This document shows, piece after piece, positions 50,793 through 57,726 of a stretch of 64,000 nt of DNA. The notes beneath the pieces are model-generated. The model was not told the DNA's origin, did no database searches, and saw only the letters and a list, made by a program, of their open reading frames with translations. This DNA comes from WHSW01 sp963767285 (GTDB lineage Bacteria; Actinomycetota; Thermoleophilia; Solirubrobacterales; 70-9). The number at the start of each line of letters is the position of its first letter. Positions within the stretch are counted from its first letter, which is position 1. Position numbers and translations under genes: made by a program. The stretch is taken from positions 248,001 through 312,000 of the forward strand of contig CAVYDJ010000001.1 of assembly GCA_963767285.1 (NCBI GenBank), written 5' to 3'.

Positions 50793-52369
50793 GGCTTCGC
50801 AAGCACTGGGGCTGGGGCTATGAGGACCAGCAGCCGTCGCTTGCCGACCTGAACGCGGCCGCGGCCGACATCCGCGAACGGCTCGGGTTCGGCGGCGAGG
50901 CGCGGGAGCCCGTGCCGCTGGAGGCGATCGAGCTGCCGGCGCCGCGGCTCGCACCGCCGGCCTCGCTGGCCGAGATCGTCAGCGACGACAAGCGCGAGCG
51001 GGTCTCGCACGCACTCGGCAAGTCCTATACCGACGCGGCGCGCGGCTTTCACGGCCGCTTCGACAACGCGCCGGACCTGGTTGCGCGCCCGCGCGACGAG
51101 GCGGAGGTCGAGGCGGTGCTCTCGTGGTGCTCGGACGCGGCCGCGGCCGCGATTCCGTACGGCGGCGGGACCAGCGTCGTCGGCGGGGTCGAGCCGCGGA
51201 TCGGCGATTCCTACGCCGGCGCGGTGACGATCGACCTCGGCGCGCTCGACCGGGTGCTCGAGGTCGATCCCGTCTCGCGCGCCGCGCGGATCCAGGCCGG
51301 GACGCTCGGCCCCTCGCTCAACGAGCAGCTCGCCGAGCACGGGCTCACCCTTCGCCACTTCCCGCAGTCGTTCGAGTACTCGACCCTCGGCGGCTGGATC
51401 GCGACCCGCGCCGGCGGGCACTTCGCGACCCTCTGGACCCACATCGACGACCTGGTCGAGTCGGTGCGCGCGATCACGCCGTCGGGTGTGTGGGAGAGCC
51501 GCCGGCTGCCGGGCTCGGGAGCCGGCCCGAGCCCGGACCGGATGCTGATCGGCTCCGAGGGGATCCTCGGGGTGATCACCGAGGCCTGGGTCCGCGTCCA
51601 CGAGCGCCCCGAGCACAAGGCCTCGGCGGGGGTGGCCTTCGATTCGTTTGCCGCGGGCGCCGAGGCGGTCCGAGCGCTCGCGCAGTCGGGCCTGAACCCG
51701 GCGAACTGCAGGCTGCTCGACGAGACCGAGGCGGGCGTCACCCACGCCGACGAGGACGGACGTGCGGTGCTCGTGCTCGGCTTCGAGTCGGCCCAGCAGC
51801 CGGTCGACGCCCTCTTCGACCAGGCGCTCGAGCTCGCCCGCGACCACGGCGGGGAGGTGACGAACGAGCAGCGCTCGACGAGCAGCGAGCGGGCCGGCGG
51901 CGCGGTCGGCGCGTGGCGGAGCGCGTTTCTTGCCGCGCCGTATCTGCGCGACACGTTCGTCGCAGTCGGCGTGCTCTCCGACACCTTCGAGACCGCGATC
52001 ACCTGGGACCGGTTCGCCGATTTCCACGCGGCCGTGATCGAGACCGCGAGGGAGGCCGCGGGGGGAGAGGCGAAGGTGATGTGCCGGTTCACCCACGTCT
52101 ACCCCGACGGCCCGGCGCCCTACTTCACGGTCCTCGCCCCGGCGCGGCGCGGCGAGGAGGCGGAGCAGTGGAACGAGATCAAGACGGCGGTCTCCGAGGT
52201 CCTGATCGACGCCGGCGGCACGATCACCCACCACCACGCGGTCGGCCGCGACCACCGGCCCTGGTACGACCGCCAGCGTCCCGAGCCGTTTGCGGAAGCG
52301 CTGCGTGCCGCGAAGCGCTCGCTCGACCCGGCCGGGCTCCTCAACCCCGGCGTCCTGATCGACCCCTAG
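50789..52369 (+). CDS. FAD-linked oxidase, alkyldihydroxyacetonephosphate synthase-like
   Basis: 526 residues, ATG within the preceding stop. KHWGWGYEDQQPSLADL at the N-terminus is an ADPS hallmark. The FAD-binding PCMH domain has IPYGGGTSVVGGVEP, HFPQSFEYSTLGGWIATRAG and GSEGILGVITEAWVRV. A C-terminal oxidase domain follows, with FTHVYPDGPAPYFTV, AGGTITHHHAVGRDHRPWY (the His cluster of ADPS active sites) and LDPAGLLNPGVL. ADPS replaces the acyl chain of acyl-DHAP by a fatty alcohol to make the ether bond. The upstream fatty acyl-CoA reductase-like gene would supply the alcohol. D-lactate/glycolate-type oxidase activity is the alternative. Confidence 0.82.
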   Translation: MRLRKHWGWGYEDQQPSLADLNAAAADIRERLGFGGEAREPVPLEAIELPAPRLAPPASLAEIVSDDKRERVSHALGKSYTDAARGFHGRFDNAPDLVARPRDEAEVEAVLSWCSDAAAAAIPYGGGTSVVGGVEPRIGDSYAGAVTIDLGALDRVLEVDPVSRAARIQAGTLGPSLNEQLAEHGLTLRHFPQSFEYSTLGGWIATRAGGHFATLWTHIDDLVESVRAITPSGVWESRRLPGSGAGPSPDRMLIGSEGILGVITEAWVRVHERPEHKASAGVAFDSFAAGAEAVRALAQSGLNPANCRLLDETEAGVTHADEDGRAVLVLGFESAQQPVDALFDQALELARDHGGEVTNEQRSTSSERAGGAVGAWRSAFLAAPYLRDTFVAVGVLSDTFETAITWDRFADFHAAVIETAREAAGGEAKVMCRFTHVYPDGPAPYFTVLAPARRGEEAEQWNEIKTAVSEVLIDAGGTITHHHAVGRDHRPWYDRQRPEPFAEALRAAKRSLDPAGLLNPGVLIDP

Positions 52370-53346
52370 GGCTTAGGGGCTCGCGGCGCGGAAGCTGAGG
52401 CCCTCGAGCGCCGTCTCGAGGGGGGGACCGGCGCTGCGCCCAGATAGCCGACCACCCCGGGCGGTACGCCCGAGACCTCCGAGACGCCGCCCGCCACGAT
52501 GTATTGATTGGTAGCGCCGTTGTTCGCCAGGAGGATCACGGGCAGGGCCGGGCGGTAGGCGGGTGGCAGGGTGAAGATCCGGTAGTCCTCGATCAGCTCG
52601 CCGGCTGCGTTGTTGTCACATGCCGCATCGCCGCCGGCGCCGTTGGCGCCCGTGGCCACCCCGGCCAGGTGTACGCGGCCATGGCTCTTGTAGAAGGCGA
52701 CCGGCTGGGCCATGGTCGCGGTCGCAAAATCGCTCCACACGCAGTCGTTGTCGCCGCCGGTTCCGAAGGCGGGCTCGCCGGCAGTCCCGACGACGTGGAA
52801 CGCCTCGTCTGGCGCCAGGTCGGCCGGTCCGACCTGGCCATCGCCGATCTGGGTCGTGCCGACCGCGCCGTTGGCGATTTGCCCGGCTCCGACCGCACCG
52901 CCGGCGATCTCGCCCGTCCCGATCGCGCCGTCCAGGATCTCGCTGGGCCCGACCGCGTCATCGGCGATCTCGTTGAAGCCGACTGCCGCATTACCGATCT
53001 TGCCGGACCCGATGGCCCCGGTGGCGATCTCGCCCGAGCCCACGGCGCCGTCGCCGATCTCGCCCGAGCCCACGGCGCCGTCACCGATCTCGCCCGAGCC
53101 GATCGCTCCGTCCGCGACCTCTGCCGCTCCGATCGTACCGTCCACGACCTCACTCGCCCCGACGGAGTTCGCGGCCACCTCGGACTCCTTGACCGCGTTG
53201 GCCTTGATCTGCTTCGAGCCCACCGTGTCCTTGCCGAGCTTCGCGACCGCGAACGCGCTGCCGCCGACCGCAAGAAAGATCGCCATCAGCGCAAGCGCGC
53301 CCGAATGCCGGTTGAGACTGCCTTCGATTCGGCGAAGTGTGTCCAT
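52366..53346 (-). CDS. Membrane-anchored decapeptide-repeat protein (3' end probably frameshifted)
   Basis: 326 residues as read. A single N-terminal hydrophobic segment (ALALMAIFLAVGGSAFAVA) anchors or exports it. Residues about 37-177 are 14 units of ten residues with consensus I.DGAVGSGE, predicted to form a regular solenoid. A C-terminal domain follows (EAFHVVGTAGEPAF, ARVHLAG-like GRVHLAGVATG, FTLPPAYRPALPV). As read, the end is PSRRRSRASASAPRAPKP. Adding one C to the 7-base run (G7 at 52420-52426 on the plus strand) gives PPLETALEGLSFRAASP and a TAA at 52373. That reads like a normal beta-strand end and avoids overlapping the convergent gene. Function unknown; the type is common in Thermoleophilia. 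Confidence 0.72.
   Translation of the reverse strand: MDTLRRIEGSLNRHSGALALMAIFLAVGGSAFAVAKLGKDTVGSKQIKANAVKESEVAANSVGASEVVDGTIGAAEVADGAIGSGEIGDGAVGSGEIGDGAVGSGEIATGAIGSGKIGNAAVGFNEIADDAVGPSEILDGAIGTGEIAGGAVGAGQIANGAVGTTQIGDGQVGPADLAPDEAFHVVGTAGEPAFGTGGDNDCVWSDFATATMAQPVAFYKSHGRVHLAGVATGANGAGGDAACDNNAAGELIEDYRIFTLPPAYRPALPVILLANNGATNQYIVAGGVSEVSGVPPGVVGYLGAAPVPPSRRRSRASASAPRAPKP
52816..53238 (-). repeat. Tandem 30-base coding repeats (decapeptide solenoid)
   Basis: Fourteen units of 30 bases encode I(G/A)(D/A)GA(V/I)G(S/T/P)(G/S)(E/Q/K). Two central units, encoding IGDGAVGSGE, are nearly identical in DNA (52.99-53.10 kb), showing recent expansion. The outer units are diverged. Confidence 0.85.
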
Positions 53347-53369
53347 GAAGCGACCCTATCCGCTCTCGC

Positions 53370-56273
53370 TCATCGGCGCTTGCGCTTCTTCTTCACCTTC
53401 CACTTCAGCGACGCCTGACCCTTGTTGCCGACGGCGTCGGTGCCGACCACGACAAAGGTGTGCTTGCCCTTCTTCGCCTTCACCTTCGCCGGCGATGTGC
53501 AGGGCGCGGCCGGCTTCTTGTCCAACTGGCAGGTGAAGGTGACCGTCTCGTCGGCGCGGAACTCGAACGTCGCCTTCTTCTTCGTGGTCTTCTTCTTCGG
53601 GCCCTTGGTGATCGTCACGGCGGGGCCCGTTGCATCGACGGTGAACCCGCTGGTCGCCGACGACGCGTCCTGGTTGCCGGCCGGATCGGTGGCCTGAACC
53701 TCGAACGTGTGGGGGCCATTGCCGAGCGCGGGCGGGGTGAATGCCCGAGCCGAAGTGGAACGGGCCGCACCCGAAGTGCAGGGCGCGAACGCGTTCGCGT
53801 CGACCCGGCACACGAAGCTCGAGCCCGCCTCGCTGGAGGCGAAGTCGAAGGTCGGGGTCGAGTCGCTGGTCACCGAGCCGTTGATCGGACCCCCCGTGAC
53901 GGTCGTCTCGGGCGCCACCGTGTCGACGGTCACGGCCCGGGTCGAGGTCGGCGAGACGCCGCCCTCGCCGCCGATCGCCCGCACCCGCAGCTCATGCGCG
54001 CCGTCCGCCAGCGGCGAGGCGGGCGCGAACCCGGTCGCGGTCGTGCAGTCGCCGAACGCGCCTGCGTCGAACGCGCACTGGAACCGGGCTCCGGCCAGGT
54101 CGGTCGTGAACGTGTACGCCAGGTTGTTCTGGTTGATCAGCCCCTCGGGTCCGCTGATCGCGGGGGCCGCGGGCAGCGGCTGGCTGCCGGCGTTCAGGGC
54201 GCCGACCAGGTTGAGCCGCTTGCCGCTCTCGACCGGGGTCGGACCGGGGTTCACGAACGCCGCGTTCGGGTCGCCGCCGGCCATCAGCCGCTGGATCACC
54301 TGCGCCGGCGTCAGCGCCCGGGCCTTCTCACGGATGAGCGCAGCCGCGCCGGCGACCATCGGTGTCGCCATCGACGTGCCGTTGAGGAACTGGTGCGTCC
54401 CGTCCATGTGGATGTCAACGCGATCGGGGGTGTAGTCGCTGCTCTGACAGAAGAGGCCGACGTGGTCGATCCGCGCGCCCTCCGCGACGGTAGCGTCGGC
54501 GTCGGAGACGAACTGAACCTGCCATCCCACGTCGGGCTGGTTGTTCAGCTCGGGCACCGGGAACGTGAAGGTGGCGGTGCCCGTACCGCTCACGTTGAGA
54601 CCGATCGAGAACGGGGTGGCGCCGTTGCGCGGTAGGAGGCGAACCGTGTCCCCGTTGTCCGGCTGGGCGATGTTGAGCGTCCAGCCGAGCTGACAGCCCG
54701 TCCTGCCCGTCGTCGCCACCTGCGTCGCGGGACGGGCGACGACGTCCATGTTCGCGGGGTAGTTGGTGCCCGGGAAGGGGGTCTCGCTCAGTGAGAAGCT
54801 CCCAAGGAAGCCGGGCACGCGCTGCCAGTTCGTGTTCGTGGCGCTCGTGATCGGGGTGCCGCCGCCGTCGACCAGGCGGTTGTCGAAGCCCGGATCCTCG
54901 GCGTCCTCGCCCAGCATGAGCCGGAAAGCCTGCGCGGTGCTGAGGACCTGCGAGCCCGGGGCCGCGATCTGCACCGACGTCGGCCCGTAGTTCGAGAACG
55001 AGGACTTGACGTCCGTGTTCGTCGACGACGCGACGCACACGACGTTGTTGAAGTCGTAGTTCCCCGGGCTCGGTGGCACGAAGTCGGCGCCCTCGGGCCC
55101 GTTGTTGAAGTTGCACGGGTACTGGCCGGGATGCTCGAGGGCGCCGGTGCCGCTGCCGCACTGAACCGGGGTGAACTCGTCGTTGGCGTCGTCGTTGATG
55201 TCGTTGTTGTCCCCGGTGGGATCGTCGCCGCCGTTGCCCGCCGAGAACACCCACAGGACGTCAGGGTTCGCCTGGATCGTCGCAGCCTGCAGAGCGCTCG
55301 GGCACGGTCCGCCGAGGCTCGCGTTGACCACCTTCGCTCCCTCCGACGCCGCGTAGGCGAAGCCGTTGGAGACCGAGACGGTCGAGGACCGATCGAAGGC
55401 GTCGAACACCTTGACCGCCATCAGCTGCACCTTCTGGGAGACGCCGGTGACCCCGTAGCCGTCGCTCCCGCGCGCTCCGACGATTCCCGCCGTGTGCGTG
55501 CCGTGGCCGGAATCGCCGTCGTCGTTGGGGTCCGAGTCCGTGCAGACCGGCGGGACGGAGCCGTTGCACGGATGGGCCGTCGGCGCCCGCTGATTGATCG
55601 CCTGGAAGTCCGCGCCGAAGACGTCGTCGACGAAGCCGTTGGCGTCGTCGTCGATTCCGTTGGCCGGCGTCTCGCCGGGGTTGCGCCACATGTTCGGAGC
55701 GAGGTCGGGGCTTCCGTAGGCGACTCCGGTGTCCACCATCGCGACCACGACGCTGGAGGCGTTGCCGCCCTCGACCGGGGCGATGTCCCATCCCTCTGGG
55801 GCATCGATGTCCGCATCGGCGGTGCCGGGGAATGTCAAGTCGGGCGGGATCGCGTTGGGCGTGGAGATCGTCTGGCCGGTGTTGTCCATGCCCCACTGCC
55901 GGCTGAAGAACGTGTCGGTTGGGATCGCGTCGGCGTGGTAGACGTAGTTCGGCTCGGCGAACTCCACCGCCGGGTCCGTGGACAGCTCGCCGACGGCGTC
56001 GCGGACGCTTGTGCCCTCCGGGAGCTCGAGCAGCTGCGCGCGGTTGACCTCGAGGCGCTGGGCCACCTCGCCGCGGACCTGGCCGCGCGCGTCGGCGCGC
56101 TCACCCGCATCGGTGCCGCGGTCGTAGCGGACCACGACCTGCCCCGGGAGGAACAGGGGGTCGCCGGAGGACGCCGACTCACCCGACGGGTCGGAGATGT
56201 CGATCACGGTTGCCGAAGCGACCGGTGCGACCAGTGCTCCCACGACGATCGAAGCGATCACGATCCTGCGCAT
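53370..56273 (-). CDS. Secreted subtilisin-like serine protease (S8) with Ig-like C-terminal domains
   Basis: 967 residues. Signal peptide (RRIVIASIVVGALVAPVASA), an I9-like propeptide (VVVRYDRGTDAGERADARG to EFAEPNYVYH), then the S8 catalytic domain. The Asp is in VVVAMVDTGVAYGSPDL, the His in GDSGHGTHTAGIVGA and the Ser in FLNGTSMATPMVAGAA. A jelly-roll-like insert (LPRNGATPFSIGLNVSG) lies before the Ser. Three Ig-like modules follow (about 720-967), each with a Cys pair such as FVCRVDANAFAPCTS and FTCQLDKKPAAPCTS. The tail is KKKRKRR. The module type and basic tail recur in other secreted proteins in this window. Extracellular proteolysis is expected. Confidence 0.92.
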   Translation of the reverse strand: MRRIVIASIVVGALVAPVASATVIDISDPSGESASSGDPLFLPGQVVVRYDRGTDAGERADARGQVRGEVAQRLEVNRAQLLELPEGTSVRDAVGELSTDPAVEFAEPNYVYHADAIPTDTFFSRQWGMDNTGQTISTPNAIPPDLTFPGTADADIDAPEGWDIAPVEGGNASSVVVAMVDTGVAYGSPDLAPNMWRNPGETPANGIDDDANGFVDDVFGADFQAINQRAPTAHPCNGSVPPVCTDSDPNDDGDSGHGTHTAGIVGARGSDGYGVTGVSQKVQLMAVKVFDAFDRSSTVSVSNGFAYAASEGAKVVNASLGGPCPSALQAATIQANPDVLWVFSAGNGGDDPTGDNNDINDDANDEFTPVQCGSGTGALEHPGQYPCNFNNGPEGADFVPPSPGNYDFNNVVCVASSTNTDVKSSFSNYGPTSVQIAAPGSQVLSTAQAFRLMLGEDAEDPGFDNRLVDGGGTPITSATNTNWQRVPGFLGSFSLSETPFPGTNYPANMDVVARPATQVATTGRTGCQLGWTLNIAQPDNGDTVRLLPRNGATPFSIGLNVSGTGTATFTFPVPELNNQPDVGWQVQFVSDADATVAEGARIDHVGLFCQSSDYTPDRVDIHMDGTHQFLNGTSMATPMVAGAAALIREKARALTPAQVIQRLMAGGDPNAAFVNPGPTPVESGKRLNLVGALNAGSQPLPAAPAISGPEGLINQNNLAYTFTTDLAGARFQCAFDAGAFGDCTTATGFAPASPLADGAHELRVRAIGGEGGVSPTSTRAVTVDTVAPETTVTGGPINGSVTSDSTPTFDFASSEAGSSFVCRVDANAFAPCTSGAARSTSARAFTPPALGNGPHTFEVQATDPAGNQDASSATSGFTVDATGPAVTITKGPKKKTTKKKATFEFRADETVTFTCQLDKKPAAPCTSPAKVKAKKGKHTFVVVGTDAVGNKGQASLKWKVKKKRKRR

Positions 56274-56403
56274 ATGTCCCGCAGCCTCCTTGCCTGGCCC
56301 CTGGTATTCCGATGCACCCGCGATCCTACGGCCCGGCTGCCGATTTGCAAGCGTTGCGCCTCGGATAGGTGCCGAACGGCCCGGCGCCTAACCTTTCGCG
56401 GTC

Positions 56404-57270
56404 ATGCCGCCGCTGATCCGGGCCGTGCGCCCGCAGGAGTGGATCAAGAACCTGCTCGTGTTCGCGGGCGTCCTGTTCTCGGGGCGGCTCGACTCCGGGG
56501 ACGCGATCGTCGACGCGACGATCACCTTCGTCGCCTTCTGCGCGATCTCGAGCGCCGGCTACCTGTTCAACGACCTGCGCGACCGCGAGCACGACCGGCT
56601 GCACCCCGACAAGCGCAGCCGCCCGATCGCCAGCGGCGCCGTCGCGCCGCCGACCGCGACCGGACTGGCGGTCCTGCTCGCGCTGCTCGCGATCGGCCTC
56701 GGCCTCGCCGTCGACTCCGAGGTCGCGGGGCTGGTCGCGCTCTACGGCGTGATCACGACCGCCTACTCCCTCGGCCTCAAGCGGCTGGTGATCATCGACG
56801 TGATGACGATCGCGTCGCTGTTCATCCTCCGGGTGGTGGCGGGTGCGGTCGCGGTCGGCGCCCACGCGTCGGAGTTCCTCCTCGTCTGCACCGGCTTCCT
56901 GGCGCTCTTCCTCGGCTTCACGAAGCGCCGCCAAGAAGCAATGCTCGAGGAACAGGAGGCGACCGAGGCCGGTACCCGCCCAGTGTTGGAGCACTACTCG
57001 ATCCCCTTCCTCGACCAGATGATCGCGATGGTCACCGCCGCGGCGATCCTCTCCTACGTCATCTACGCGGCGGACTCGCCCCGGGTCGGCTCGGAGATGC
57101 TGGCGACCGCCCCCTCGGTCCTCTACGGGATCTTCCGCTACCTGTATTTGATCTACGACCGCCGGGATACGCGCTCGACCGCCGCGATCCTCACGGAGGA
57201 TCCGGGGATGATCTTCGCCGGGGTGACCTGGGTGGGGACCGCGCTGGCCATGCTCTACCTGTTCGACTGA
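56404..57270 (+). CDS. UbiA-type prenyltransferase (decaprenyl-phosphate phosphoribosyltransferase-like)
   Basis: 288 residues with eight or nine membrane helices. IRAVRPQEWIKNLLVFAGVLFS and the first Asp motif NDLRDREHDRLHPDKRSRPIASG match the UbiA branch that includes DPPR synthase (Rv3806c). The second Asp-rich loop region lies around YSLGLKRLVIIDVMTIASLF. FTKRRQEAMLEEQ and the VLEHYSIPFLDQM region fit DPPR synthase too. It would transfer phosphoribose pyrophosphate to a polyprenyl phosphate for cell-wall arabinan, though other UbiA substrates are possible. It is divergent from the subtilase (130 bases). Confidence 0.82.
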   Translation: MPPLIRAVRPQEWIKNLLVFAGVLFSGRLDSGDAIVDATITFVAFCAISSAGYLFNDLRDREHDRLHPDKRSRPIASGAVAPPTATGLAVLLALLAIGLGLAVDSEVAGLVALYGVITTAYSLGLKRLVIIDVMTIASLFILRVVAGAVAVGAHASEFLLVCTGFLALFLGFTKRRQEAMLEEQEATEAGTRPVLEHYSIPFLDQMIAMVTAAAILSYVIYAADSPRVGSEMLATAPSVLYGIFRYLYLIYDRRDTRSTAAILTEDPGMIFAGVTWVGTALAMLYLFD

Positions 57271-57294
57271 CCAAAAAGGTCTGCCAACGCGACG

Positions 57295-57702
57295 GTGACG
57301 GTCACCGCGACGCCGGGCACCGGAAGCCCGGTCACCTTCGACTTCGCGACCGCCGACGGCAGCGCGACCGCGGGCACCGACTACACCCAGACCTCGGGCA
57401 CCAAGGACATCGACAAGCTGGTGGTGACGGTCTCCTCCAACGAGGCCGCCAAGGCGGTCGGAACCGCGACCGTCAGCGTCCCGGCAAACAAGAAGGCGGT
57501 GAAGTCCAAGCAGGCGAAGGCCAACGTCCCGGCCAACGGCAAGAAGAAGCTGAAGCTCAAGTTCAAGAGCAAGGCGCTGAAGACGATCAAGAAGGCGATC
57601 GCCAAGAAGGGCAAGAACCCGAAGGCCAAGATCGCCGTCACGCTCACCGACAACGCCGGCAACAAGACCAAGCTCAAGAAGAACGTCAAGCTCAAGAACT
57701 GA
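57295..57702 (+). CDS. Calx-beta surface-protein remnant with Lys-rich end
   Basis: 135 residues from GTG 57295, in the same frame as and just after the UbiA stop. VTFDFATADGSATAGTDYTQ is the core of a Calx-beta domain but its first strands and any signal peptide are missing. After TSGT the Calx-beta sequence breaks off and a different C-terminal module starts (KDIDKLVVTVSSNEAAKAVG, GKKKLKLKFKSKALKTIKKAI), ending NKTKLKKNVKLKN. I read this as the 3' remnant of a larger secreted protein after an internal deletion. It may not be translated. Confidence 0.5.
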   Translation: MTVTATPGTGSPVTFDFATADGSATAGTDYTQTSGTKDIDKLVVTVSSNEAAKAVGTATVSVPANKKAVKSKQAKANVPANGKKKLKLKFKSKALKTIKKAIAKKGKNPKAKIAVTLTDNAGNKTKLKKNVKLKN

Positions 57703-57726
57703 GCTTCGGGGTTCAAATAGCGGCGC

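Noticed and set aside
52816..53238. Regular 30-base periodicity suggesting a CRISPR array
   Set aside because: The period is ten codons of an open frame with a conserved peptide and no separate spacers; it is a coding repeat.
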